From Paraburkholderia madseniana (GTDB lineage Bacteria > Pseudomonadota > Gammaproteobacteria > Burkholderiales > Burkholderiaceae): a stretch of 64,000 bases of DNA. The translations under genes and the position numbers were made by a program. Of this stretch, positions 17,938 through 25,965 are shown piece by piece (position 1 is the first letter of the stretch; the number at the start of each line of letters is the position of its first letter). Location: contig NZ_VOSW01000040.1 in NCBI RefSeq assembly GCF_009690905.1, positions 1 through 64,000 of the forward strand, in the 5' to 3' direction. Under the pieces are notes generated by a model, which was not told the DNA's origin, did no database searches, and saw only the letters and a program-made list of their open reading frames with translations.

Positions 17938-19014
17938 ATGAAGAAACTTGGACTCTCCAGTAACGCCTTACAGCACAGCGGCGGTTTCGAGCGCTACGCA
18001 ATGGATCTCGTGCGCGGCCTTGCCGCGCTCGGCGTCGAACCGGCCTTTTTCGCGCGTCGTTTCGACACGTCGCTGCCGGAATGCAAGTTGGTCGAGCCCC
18101 ACCGCATCAACGTCTCGTTCCTGCCGGGTAAGCTGCGCGACCACTGGTTTTCGTGGCGGCTGCGCGCCGCGCGCCGCGCGGCGCACGTCGACGTGCTGAT
18201 CGGCTGTAACCGTGTCGACTCGTCTGACGTAGCGATCTGCGGCGGTACGCATCTCGGTTTCTTGCGGGCGACGGGACGCGCGCAGAAGCGTTCGGACCGC
18301 TGGCAAATTGCGCTCGAGCGCCGCCAATACGAGCGCTCGAAGGTCGTGGTGGCGCATTCGAAACTGATGCACGACGAGTTGCGCGAACTGTACGGTGTCG
18401 ACGAGGCGAAGATCCGCGTGTTGTTTCCACCCGTGGACGGCACGCGCTTCGCGCCGACCGATGCCGCGACGCGCGCCGCCTTGCGTCAGAAATACGGTTT
18501 CGCCGATGACGAGATCGTCCTGCTGTTTCCGTCGAGCAGCCACGAGCGCAAGGGTTTGCCGCTCATCGAAGCCGCGCTGCGCGACACGGCGCTGCCCGTG
18601 GTGGTGGCCGTGGCCGGGCGGCCTCCCGCGCGCGCGTCCGAACGGCTACGCTATATCGGCTACGTGAAAGAGCTCGCGGAGTGTTATCAAGCCGCGGACT
18701 TCACGATCCTCGCATCGACCTATGAGCCGTTCGGCTTAGTGGGCATCGAATCGGTGATGTGCGGCACGCCGGTTATTTTCCCGTCGAGTATCGGTTGCTG
18801 CGATGCGATCGCCCCGCATGCGAAATTCGTTTTCGCACCGGCCGACCTCGCCGACCTGCGCGTGACACTCGAGCGAGCGGTGCGGGAGTATCGCGACGGC
18901 ACGCGTCGCGCGCCGCCGGAACTCGCCCGCGACGCGGTGCTTTACGACCCGGGCGTTGCCGCTCACGCTGGCGCGCTGTTGACGCTGGCGAGGCAGATCG
19001 ACGCCGCGTGTTAA
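17938..19014 (+). CDS. GT4-family glycosyltransferase (LPS core)
   Basis: This 358-residue GT-B enzyme has an N-terminal acceptor domain (GLSSNALQHSGGFERYAMDL, with the GGFERY loop) and a C-terminal donor domain holding LLFPSSSHERKGLPLIEAAL near residue 198. The EX7E-like region is STYEPFGLVGIESVMCGTPV, with two Glu separated by seven residues, as used by retaining GT4 enzymes to bind the donor nucleotide sugar. It resembles WaaG-type glucosyltransferases of LPS core synthesis, but the sugar and acceptor cannot be named. It follows msbA by 118 bp on the same strand and is probably in the same transcription unit. Confidence 0.85.
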   Translation: MKKLGLSSNALQHSGGFERYAMDLVRGLAALGVEPAFFARRFDTSLPECKLVEPHRINVSFLPGKLRDHWFSWRLRAARRAAHVDVLIGCNRVDSSDVAICGGTHLGFLRATGRAQKRSDRWQIALERRQYERSKVVVAHSKLMHDELRELYGVDEAKIRVLFPPVDGTRFAPTDAATRAALRQKYGFADDEIVLLFPSSSHERKGLPLIEAALRDTALPVVVAVAGRPPARASERLRYIGYVKELAECYQAADFTILASTYEPFGLVGIESVMCGTPVIFPSSIGCCDAIAPHAKFVFAPADLADLRVTLERAVREYRDGTRRAPPELARDAVLYDPGVAAHAGALLTLARQIDAAC

Positions 19015-19363
19015 GGGCCGCCGCGGCGTTGCCGCAGAAGAGGCGGGCGGGCCTCCTGGCGCGGCTTCGCATCGTTCCGCGGCAGGGGCACATGTTATAA
19101 TTTTCAGATATCGAGGCTCGAACTCAAACTCAATTCGAGCCGAACACCCCTATATTTCATCGAGCTTTCCATGCCGGCCTGGACAGGCGGCGGGCTAGAG
19201 GCGCCGTCCCGAACCGCGCCAGCCCGCTGTGACGGGGCCGTAGCCGCCGCACTGGAGGCCTTCTTGAAGAATACCGTTGGAGATTGTGTATGGCGAACGC
19301 GACCTCGCGCCGGGTATCGGCGTACAGCAAGATCGCGGCGGGAACCAACGCGCCGATGAGCCC
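19015..19363 (+). other. 349-bp gap: internal promoter, hairpin and leader peptide ORF
   Basis: This stretch between two glycosyltransferase genes is long for an operon. It contains TATAAT at 19096-19101, a perfect -10, and then a hairpin of GGCTCGAA at 19115-19122 with TTCGAGCC at 19134-19141 (8-bp stem, 11-base loop). A short ORF at 19290-19367 comes next. Together they suggest an internal promoter with a leader for the downstream heptosyltransferase and waaL genes. No good -35 sits 16-18 bp before the TATAAT. Confidence 0.45.
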
Positions 19364-19367
19364 ATGA
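19290..19367 (+). CDS. possible 25-residue leader peptide upstream of heptosyltransferase
   Basis: ATG at 19290 is preceded by TTGGAGA with 6-7 bases spacing. The 25-codon frame, MANATSRRVSAYSKIAAGTN then APMSP, ends at a TGA that overlaps the ATG of the heptosyltransferase gene as ATGA. Translational coupling would fit, especially since that gene has no strong ribosome-binding site of its own. The peptide resembles nothing I know and has no membrane segment, so its sequence may not matter. A TTG-started frame nearby is an alternative reading. Confidence is limited by its shortness. Confidence 0.3.
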   Translation: MANATSRRVSAYSKIAAGTNAPMSP

Positions 19368-20491
19368 GTCGGCTTGCCGGGCGTCTTCGTATCTTTGCGC
19401 GGGCCATCCCGCGACTCCTGATCAAGCCTTTGCGCCGCGAGCCGCGGCACGTGCGCCGTATCCTGATTGCGCACCATCTATTGCTAGGCGACACGCTGCT
19501 GCTCACTCCGCTGCTCGCCAAGCTGCGGGCGCAATATCCGCAAGCGCAGATCGTTCTCAACTGTCCGAAGGCGATCTTGCCGCTGTATGCGGGGCGGCCT
19601 TTCGGCGTCACAGCCTTGCCGTTCGATCCGCGTGATTCGAAGTCGGTGCGGGACGTTTTGCTTTCCGGACCTTACGACCTCGGCATAGTGCTCGGCGACA
19701 ATCGTCATAGCTGGCTCGCGTTGGGCGCGGGTTGCCGCTGGATCATCGGACACGCGGGCGATGATCCAGCCTGGAAGAACTGGCCGCTCAACCGGAGCGT
19801 GCCGTATCCCGCCGCGCCGGCGGCCTGGGCCGACCTCGCCACAGAACTGATCGACGGGCCGCCACCGCGCGCCTACCGGCCTACCGACTGGAGCGCGCCG
19901 CAACACGTAGCGCTACCCGAGCCGGCGCAACTGGCGAAGCCTTACGTCGTGCTCCATCCGGGCGCGAGCAGCAGCGTCAAACGCTGGCCCAACGCGCGCT
20001 GGCGTGAGCTTGCGCAACGCGTGGAAGCTCTCGGCTATCTGCCGGTATGGACCGGCGGGCCCGGCGAAGCGGAACTGATTCGCGCGATCGACCCGGACCC
20101 AAGCCATCCGAACCTGGCGGCGCGGCTCGGTCTCGGCGAGTTGTGGCATCTGTTTGCCGGTGCGCAAGCCGTGGTTTGTCCCGATACCGGCGTGGCGCAT
20201 CTGGGGCGTCTGATTGGGGTGCCGACGCTCGCGCTGTTTGGGCCGGGCAACGCGTTGATTCACGGTGCGGGCCGCTTTTGGTGCGAGGTGCCGTTCGTGC
20301 CGATTACGATCGCCGATATGCCGTGCCGCGATCAGCCTTTTATTTTTCGCCGCGAGGTAGCATGGGTGCGGCGCTGTGATCGCAACGAGACGACCTGCGT
20401 CGCGTGGCGCGGCGACCATGCCGACTGTATGGGCCGGCTGTCGGTCGAGTCGGTATACAACGCTTTGCAAACTGTTCTGGTGAAAGTGTAA
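19364..20491 (+). CDS. GT9-family heptosyltransferase (WaaF/WaaQ-like)
   Basis: This 375-residue enzyme has the ADP-heptose transferase layout. The N-terminal ILIAHHLLLGDTLLLTPLLAKL is the dinucleotide-like loop with the conserved Gly-Asp. The C-terminal half has YVVLHPGASSSVKRWP near residue 200 with the substrate-binding Lys, then VVCPDTGVAHLGRLIGVPTLALFG, the GT9 signature. It should add heptose to inner-core LPS in the cytoplasm. Whether it is WaaC, WaaF or WaaQ type is not decidable by eye. The start at 19364 overlaps the end of a leader ORF; an upstream TTG at 19277 would add 29 non-homologous residues. Its stop overlaps the waaL ATG by one base. Confidence 0.85.
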   Translation: MSRLAGRLRIFARAIPRLLIKPLRREPRHVRRILIAHHLLLGDTLLLTPLLAKLRAQYPQAQIVLNCPKAILPLYAGRPFGVTALPFDPRDSKSVRDVLLSGPYDLGIVLGDNRHSWLALGAGCRWIIGHAGDDPAWKNWPLNRSVPYPAAPAAWADLATELIDGPPPRAYRPTDWSAPQHVALPEPAQLAKPYVVLHPGASSSVKRWPNARWRELAQRVEALGYLPVWTGGPGEAELIRAIDPDPSHPNLAARLGLGELWHLFAGAQAVVCPDTGVAHLGRLIGVPTLALFGPGNALIHGAGRFWCEVPFVPITIADMPCRDQPFIFRREVAWVRRCDRNETTCVAWRGDHADCMGRLSVESVYNALQTVLVKV

Positions 20492-21837
20492 TGACTCACG
20501 CTGCTGCGCGAGTGGAGCGCGTGTTCTGGGTTGCGTGTCCAGTCATTCTGTTTGTGGTGATGTTCGGCCACATGACGGCGATCGTCTTCAATGCGCTCGC
20601 TCTGATGGCGCTCGGCGTCCTGGCGGCGGCCTGCTCGCCGAACCGGCCGTCGGTGTTGCACTGGCCGCTGGTGCTGCCCATTGCGGGTTGGGCCGGCTGG
20701 AGTCTGGCGTCGGTCGCGTGGTCCATGTATCCAATGGTCAGTCTGCACGCGTGGTGCGACGAGGTGCTTTATCCGCTGGTGTCGTTCTGGGGCTTCTGGC
20801 TGTTCGGCACGCAACTGAGGCGGCCGGCGCCCGTGGTGCTCGTCAACTGGGTCGCCTGCGTGGCGCTCGGCGCCATCAGCGCGTTCAACTGGGGGCATCT
20901 GCAACCGCCCACCGCCAACACCTTCCCGCTGCATTTCTACAATCGTGTCGGTCACACGAGCACACTCGCGGTATTTGCCATGCCGCTCTTCGCGGGCTTC
21001 ATGATGCGGCTGCGTTGGCGTGTGATCGGCGCAAGCGGTATTGTGCTGTGCCTTTTCATCGGACTGGCAACGCTCAACCGGTTCTTCTGGCCGGCCGCCG
21101 CCGTCACGCTTCTGATCGCGCTGTTCCCGCTATACCGGCGCCGTCTGCTGCTGTCGGTGCTGGTCATTGCCGTGGTGGGCGCGGTCAGCGTCGGCACGCT
21201 CGAGTTCAGCGCCCGTCTGCGGACGGCCGGCGCCGTGCCCGCTGTCACGCAGGCGCGCGATGTCGTGATCGACGGTCATCAGGTCTACGTGCCGGGCTCG
21301 CTGTCCGCAATCGGCGACACGGTATCGGCCGACACGCGCCCGAAGCTGTGGGCGTTTTATATCGGTGAAGCCGAGCGTCATGCGTGGGTCGGGGTTGGCT
21401 TCGGCAAGCCGCTGCCAGGTATCGTCTATCGCAGCGAGGTGCCAGCCAGTTTGCTGACGGTCGAACCGCAAGCGCTGACGCACGCGCACAACCTGTTCAT
21501 CAACACGTGGTTGCAGACGGGAGTCATTGGAGTCGTGCTCCAGAGCACGCTGTTGCTGTGCCTCATCGCGCGTTTCTGGCGGCTGCGGCGGGTTGAACCC
21601 TGGTTGTGTGCTGCGGGCGTGGCGCTCGTGGCCGGCATGATCGCGAAAAATACCACCGATGATTTCATGTGGCAGACCACTATGCTCGCGTTCTGGGCTT
21701 TTGCGGGGCTGCTGCTGGGTTGCGCGGAGCAAGTCGACGCTTCGGGTGGGATGGCGCCCGAAACCGCACGGAGGAAATCCACGGTGATAGGCAGCGAACA
21801 GCGGCGCGAAGCGCCGACGGCAGAGTTGGGCGAATAA
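20491..21837 (+). CDS. waaL: O-antigen ligase family membrane protein
   Basis: This 448-residue protein has about ten to twelve membrane helices and a large periplasmic loop (residues about 235-335). Near the end of that loop is THAHNLFINTWLQTGVIGV, matching the conserved His-containing segment of WaaL that is needed to join undecaprenyl-linked O antigen to lipid A-core in the periplasm. The Wzy polymerase family has a similar topology, but the position between core glycosyltransferases favours the ligase. The ATG at 20491 overlaps the preceding stop (TAATG), so translation is probably coupled. The C-terminal tail (residues about 415-448) is soluble and Thr/Arg-rich. Confidence 0.8.
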   Translation: MTHAAARVERVFWVACPVILFVVMFGHMTAIVFNALALMALGVLAAACSPNRPSVLHWPLVLPIAGWAGWSLASVAWSMYPMVSLHAWCDEVLYPLVSFWGFWLFGTQLRRPAPVVLVNWVACVALGAISAFNWGHLQPPTANTFPLHFYNRVGHTSTLAVFAMPLFAGFMMRLRWRVIGASGIVLCLFIGLATLNRFFWPAAAVTLLIALFPLYRRRLLLSVLVIAVVGAVSVGTLEFSARLRTAGAVPAVTQARDVVIDGHQVYVPGSLSAIGDTVSADTRPKLWAFYIGEAERHAWVGVGFGKPLPGIVYRSEVPASLLTVEPQALTHAHNLFINTWLQTGVIGVVLQSTLLLCLIARFWRLRRVEPWLCAAGVALVAGMIAKNTTDDFMWQTTMLAFWAFAGLLLGCAEQVDASGGMAPETARRKSTVIGSEQRREAPTAELGE

Positions 21838-21842
21838 CCAGG

Positions 21843-23093
21843 ATGACGAACGCGAACCCTCACGCTACTGAAGCTGACCGCCCGCCGCTGCGCATCCTGT
21901 TTCATATCAACGATTTCGGAAAAGGCGGCACCGAGACCGCGCTGCTGTCCTGGCTGAAGACGCTCGACCGGCGGCTGTTCGCGCCGAGCCTGTCGGTGGC
22001 CTATCCGACCGACGACCTGTCGTTCTGGCGCGCGCAGTCGATACCCGCCGATGTGCCTGTGCACGTCCTTGCCTCGTCGAAATGGATGTACGCGCTTCAT
22101 CAGGCGGCTCGTCGGCGCAGACTCGGTGTCGGCGTGAAGTTATTGCACAAGCTGTTGACCTACGGCGCCATCCGGCCGCTGGCGGCGTTTCGTATGCGGC
22201 GTCTCGCAAAGCAGCACGATCTGATCTGCGATTTCGATTTTTCGCTGCGCCATCTGGCGGGCAGTTGCGACGTGCCCTGGTTCGGCGTGAGCCATTTCAG
22301 CCTCGCGGCGCGGCTCGGCAGCAAGAGCGAGCGCTACGTCGCCCGTCGCGTGAGGCATTATTCGCGTTACTCGGCGATCGCCGTGCTGACCCCCGCCATG
22401 CTGAACGAGGCGCAAGAACTCTTTTCGGCAACCGGCCTCTACATTGTCGAATTGCCGAATGTGATCGACGTCGACGCACTGCGGCGCGCGGCGCGCGCGG
22501 AGATCGAACGTCCGGCGGAGTCGTTCATCGTTTCGGTGGCGCGTCTGGACGAAGGTCAGAAGGACCACAAGACGCTGTTGCGAGCCTACGCTCAGGTACG
22601 CAAGGGCGGCCGCTGCGAAGCGGTGCTCGTCCTGATCGGTGAGGGGCGGGACCGGCGCGAGCTCGAGCAACTCGCCGACGAATTGGGCATCGGCGCTTCG
22701 GTGCATTTTCTGGGTTTCTGTGCCAATCCGCCGCCCTATATCCGTCAGGCGAAATTGCTCGTATTGAGTAGCCGCTACGAGGGTTTCGGCATGGTGCTCG
22801 GCGAGGCCATGGCGCTCGGCACACCGGTGCTTTCGGCGGATTGCCCAACCGGTCCGCGGGATTTGCTGGAGGGCGGCAAGGCCGGCCTGCTAGTGCCGCC
22901 GGGCGACGTGGACGCGATGGCGCACGCAATCGAGCGGCTACTCAAGGACACCGAGCTACGCCAGAGTCTCGTGCAGGCGGCACTGCGAAAAGTCGAGACG
23001 TTCACGCCCGCAAGCGCCAACCAGCGGATGCTGGACCTCGCGCTACGTCTTTTGACGAAGCAGGACGCGCTGAGCGTGCAAACGCCTCGCTGA
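21843..23093 (+). CDS. GT4-family glycosyltransferase (LPS core or O antigen)
   Basis: This 416-residue GT-B enzyme starts with a Gly-rich acceptor loop, ILFHINDFGKGGTETALLSW. A second domain has SFIVSVARLDEGQKDHKTLL near residue 222, LIGEGRDRRELEQLADELGI, and the donor-site motif SSRYEGFGMVLGEAMALGTP, with the paired Glu of GT4 enzymes. It resembles WaaG/PglA-like retaining transferases. The start lies 5 bases after the waaL stop, making it the last gene of the LPS unit. The specific linkage formed is unknown. Confidence 0.85.
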   Translation: MTNANPHATEADRPPLRILFHINDFGKGGTETALLSWLKTLDRRLFAPSLSVAYPTDDLSFWRAQSIPADVPVHVLASSKWMYALHQAARRRRLGVGVKLLHKLLTYGAIRPLAAFRMRRLAKQHDLICDFDFSLRHLAGSCDVPWFGVSHFSLAARLGSKSERYVARRVRHYSRYSAIAVLTPAMLNEAQELFSATGLYIVELPNVIDVDALRRAARAEIERPAESFIVSVARLDEGQKDHKTLLRAYAQVRKGGRCEAVLVLIGEGRDRRELEQLADELGIGASVHFLGFCANPPPYIRQAKLLVLSSRYEGFGMVLGEAMALGTPVLSADCPTGPRDLLEGGKAGLLVPPGDVDAMAHAIERLLKDTELRQSLVQAALRKVETFTPASANQRMLDLALRLLTKQDALSVQTPR

Positions 23094-23107
23094 ACCGCAA
23101 GCGAGGT

Positions 23108-23428
23108 TCACACCCCGCCCGTCACCAGCGGCAGCACCGTCAAATCGGGGTGCGTGCCGTCGACGATACTGCGACCCACATGCACACCCTCGTAGAGCGC
23201 GTCTTCCATGCCGGCGAAGCTCTCTTCGCCATCCGGATGGAACGGCACTGCATGCCCTGGGATGGCCGGATCGGCGCCCGGATGGCACACGTAACCGACA
23301 TACGTGTAGCGGTTATCAGGCGCGGCCGACGGCTTCGTTTCGTCGGGCGGATTTTTCGGGAAGGGCGCCACGTGAATTTCGAAACCCTCGTACTCCACCA
23401 TCTGCCAAGGTGCGGTTTCATCGGCCAT
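23108..23428 (-). CDS. conserved hypothetical protein, 106 residues
   Basis: This acidic soluble protein has no signal peptide or membrane segment. It contains WQMVEYEGFEIHVAPFPKN, RYTYVGYVCHPGADP and a HPDGEESFAGMEDALYEG segment. The pattern of alternating aromatic and polar residues suggests a small alpha/beta domain. I do not recognise a named family. GGAGG lies 6 bases before the ATG at 23428, so it is probably translated. It is convergent with the LPS operon, with only 14 bp between the stops. Confidence 0.7.
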   Translation of the reverse strand: MADETAPWQMVEYEGFEIHVAPFPKNPPDETKPSAAPDNRYTYVGYVCHPGADPAIPGHAVPFHPDGEESFAGMEDALYEGVHVGRSIVDGTHPDLTVLPLVTGGV

Positions 23429-23515
23429 GGCCGCCTCCGTCTTTGTCGTGCGCTTCTCAAAAAGTCTAGCTGATTTGAACGTAAAGCGCGCCTCAAGACT
23501 GATGCGGCTAAACCA

Positions 23516-24064
23516 CTATGGTTTGATCGCCCCGAGCTGTTTGAGCAGGGTCAGATTGTCTTCGAGGTGCCAGTTTTCGACGATGCGGCCGCCCTCCACG
23601 CGATAAAGATCGAAAGCCTGGAAGTCGACGGTCTGGCCGTTGCCTTTGAGGTTCTGGAACTGCCCGGTGAAGTGCCCATAGAAATGCAGATGAACCGAGG
23701 CGCGGTCGCCCGCCACCACGAGGTCGTCGATTTCGGCGTGCAGGTCAGGCACCGCCGCGCGAAATCCCTTCGATGCCTGCAACGGGCCGCTCGGACCTTG
23801 CTGCCTGCCGTCCGGCAAGGTGCGGTCGACGAACGCCGGTGACAGTGCGAGTTTCGCGTAGGCCTCGTCGCCAGTATTCCAGAACGCGGCGTAGCGACGC
23901 GCGGTCCGCACGATCGCGGCGCTCTTCGCCGAAGCGGAGTCGACGGCAATGTGATGGGGCACTGGCAAGGTGTCAGCGCTCGCTGCGTGTGCGCTCACGG
24001 CGCCGGCGAGGCCCGCTGCGAGCAGCGCGTGACTGGCAAATCTGTAAATGAAGGTTGGGGACAT
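23516..24064 (-). CDS. secreted SnoaL-like ester cyclase/NTF2-fold protein
   Basis: This 182-residue protein has a Sec signal peptide (cleavage near AVSAHAASA, about residue 28). The mature part has the SnoaL/NTF2 cone fold: YAAFWNTGDEAYAKLALSPAF, an internal FRAAVPDLHAEIDDLVVAGD strand pair, HLHFYGHFTG and a C-terminal DLYRVEGGRIVENWHLED. The conserved WH..D near the end is typical of ester-cyclase-type SnoaL-like proteins. Small ligands bind in the cone; the actual substrate is unknown. GGAG 7 bases upstream supports the ATG at 24064 over the one at 24100. Confidence 0.75.
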   Translation of the reverse strand: MSPTFIYRFASHALLAAGLAGAVSAHAASADTLPVPHHIAVDSASAKSAAIVRTARRYAAFWNTGDEAYAKLALSPAFVDRTLPDGRQQGPSGPLQASKGFRAAVPDLHAEIDDLVVAGDRASVHLHFYGHFTGQFQNLKGNGQTVDFQAFDLYRVEGGRIVENWHLEDNLTLLKQLGAIKP

Positions 24065-24280
24065 GACACGCTCCGGAGAAGTTGATTTGATGAAACGCAT
24101 TCTCTGGCTAACGGCTGTGTTTGATAATCGGTCTGTTGCTTAAAGGATTTTCGAGTTTTATTTGAAAATCATCGTTGCGGTGGCGTCGCGTCGGCACCGA
24201 GCGTGCGGGCACGCGCCCGACCACGTCATCTTCTCCGAGTCATATAGAATGACGCGCTTTGCCCATACAAGACCCCGCCA

Positions 24281-25204
24281 ATGTGGTTCAAAAACCTTCA
24301 GTTGCACCGTCTTCCCGCTCCGTGGTCCGTCACCCCTGAACAAATGGAGAAATGGCTCGCGCCGCACGCGTTCGCGCCCGGCAACAGCGTCGAGATGCAA
24401 AGCCACGGCTGGGCGTCGCCGCGCGACAACGACTCGCTGGTGTATTCGCTCAATGGCCAGATGCTGCTGGTGTTTCGCGCCGAAAAGAAACTGCTGCCGG
24501 CTTCGGTCGTCACGCAAGTGACCAAGGCGCGTGCGCTCGAACTCGAAGAGCAGCAGGGCTTCAAACCTGGCCGCAAGCAGATGCGCGAACTCAAGGAGCA
24601 GGTGACCGACGAACTGCTACCGCGCGCCTTCAGCATTCGTCGCGATACGCGCGTGTGGATCGATACCAGGAACGGCTGGCTCGTGATCGACGCGGGCTCG
24701 CAAGCGGTCGCCGACGAAGTGCGCGGCCTGCTGGTGAAGTCGATCGATCAACTGCCGCTCGGCACCGTGCGCGTCACGCAATCGCCGGTTGCGGCGATGA
24801 CCGGATGGCTGCTTTCCGGCGAGGGTCCCGCGGGCTTCACGCTCGACCAGGACACCGAATTGCGCTCGCCGACGGAAGGCAACGCGACGGTGCGCTACGT
24901 CGGACATACTTTGGATGCCGAAGATATGCGCCGTCATATCGAAGCCGGCAAGCAATGCATGCGTCTCGCGATGACGTGGAACGATCGCGTGTCGTTCGTG
25001 CTGACGCCTTCGTTGATAATCAAGCGCATCGCGCCGCTCGATGTCCTCAAGGAAGCAAGCGACCCCACCGCGCAGAACGACGACGAGCGCTTCGATTCCG
25101 ACGTCACGCTGATGACCGCCGAACTCGATCGCATGCTGTGCGATCTGCTCGACGCATTGGGTGGAGAGCAGGGCATGGAAATGCCGCAAGCCGCGGCTGC
25201 CTGA
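24281..25204 (+). CDS. rdgC: recombination-associated protein RdgC
   Basis: This 307-residue protein starts with the family's MWFKNLQLHRL. It contains LVYSLNGQMLLVFRAEKKLLPASVV, the PGRKQMRELKEQVTDELLPRAF segment and WLVIDAGS. RdgC forms a ring-shaped dimer that binds DNA without sequence preference, and it restrains RecA-dependent recombination on the nucleoid. The length matches the E. coli protein (303 residues). A TATAGA 34-39 bases before the ATG may be the -10 box. A strong GC-rich inverted repeat lies downstream. Confidence 0.95.
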   Translation: MWFKNLQLHRLPAPWSVTPEQMEKWLAPHAFAPGNSVEMQSHGWASPRDNDSLVYSLNGQMLLVFRAEKKLLPASVVTQVTKARALELEEQQGFKPGRKQMRELKEQVTDELLPRAFSIRRDTRVWIDTRNGWLVIDAGSQAVADEVRGLLVKSIDQLPLGTVRVTQSPVAAMTGWLLSGEGPAGFTLDQDTELRSPTEGNATVRYVGHTLDAEDMRRHIEAGKQCMRLAMTWNDRVSFVLTPSLIIKRIAPLDVLKEASDPTAQNDDERFDSDVTLMTAELDRMLCDLLDALGGEQGMEMPQAAAA

Positions 25205-25239
25205 GTGACATTCGCCGGAACTGCGTTTGTCCGTTGCAG

Positions 25240-25269
25240 GCCGGCGCGTCGAGAATGCTTCGCGCCGGC
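25240..25269 (+). terminator. likely rdgC terminator
   Basis: GCCGGCGCG at 25240-25248 pairs perfectly with CGCGCCGGC at 25261-25269 across a 12-base loop, starting 36 bases after the rdgC stop. It is followed by GCTTATTAA, a poor T-tract, so termination may be partial. Confidence 0.6.
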
Positions 25270-25271
25270 GC

Positions 25272-25312
25272 TTATTAAGCCAGATTATGGTTATCTGAAT
25301 CCGGCTTAATAA
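25272..25312. repeat. AT-rich inverted repeat after rdgC
   Basis: TTATTAAGCC at 25272-25281 and GGCTTAATAA at 25303-25312 are exact inverted copies, separated by 21 bases that themselves contain AGAT and ATCT in mirrored positions. It is distinct from the GC-rich terminator next to it and is followed by AAAATTT. It could be a second terminator or a protein-binding site. Confidence 0.5.
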
Positions 25313-25442
25313 AATTTACCCTTCATGTCCCGGCCGTCACACTGTTTGTGCTGACGGTTCAAGCCGTCAGGAACCTTCCGATCCATTGACGCGCGCCACG
25401 CTTTCCATCATGCGAGTCGCGTCATCCTGACCAGGACTCGAC

Positions 25443-25796
25443 ATGAAAATCGCCCACTTGATGATCGCCCTCGGCCTTGCCTGTGCCGTCTCCGCCACCT
25501 CCACTGCCATGGCTGCCAACGCGACGTATCCTCCCGCGCCGCTGCCAGCGTACGCGCAGGACGAATTGCAGAAGGTGATCGACGCCGCAACGGGGCCGTT
25601 GCCCGCTGCACAGACTTCATCGACTGCGCCACAAAGCGCGGCAACCCCGCAAAGCCCCGCCGTGTTGCCGAACGGTCCTTATGCCACCCCGCGCATCTCG
25701 CCGCACGATGATGAACCGCATGCGGCCGCGAGTGCGAGCAAGCGCGGCGCACGTCCGTCGAAGGCGCATCGGCATGAGCGCCACAAGTACGTCTGA
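25443..25796 (+). CDS. secreted hypothetical protein, Ala/Pro-rich with basic His-containing tail
   Basis: This 117-residue protein has a clear Sec signal peptide (MKIAHLMIALGLACAVSATS, cleavage near AMA at residue 25). The mature part is Pro/Ala/Thr-rich and probably disordered, ending in a basic tail with RPSKAHRHERHKYV. I recognise no domain. The start is set by the signal peptide; GACTCGAC before it is not a good ribosome-binding site. It stands alone between the rdgC terminator region and the HdeD-like gene. Confidence 0.6.
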   Translation: MKIAHLMIALGLACAVSATSTAMAANATYPPAPLPAYAQDELQKVIDAATGPLPAAQTSSTAPQSAATPQSPAVLPNGPYATPRISPHDDEPHAAASASKRGARPSKAHRHERHKYV

Positions 25797-25965
25797 GGAT
25801 CTTGCTGCGATCGTACGGTGTCGATGCACGATGCATTCGCGAAGCGGCGCTGCGTGAAAGCGTCATCACGCGCAGACCACCGCTACACCGAACCCGTTCG
25901 CGCCAGCGCCGTGAATATGGTTAAGATTGCGTTCAGAAAGGCGCATCGATCACGGAGGGCTTGCA

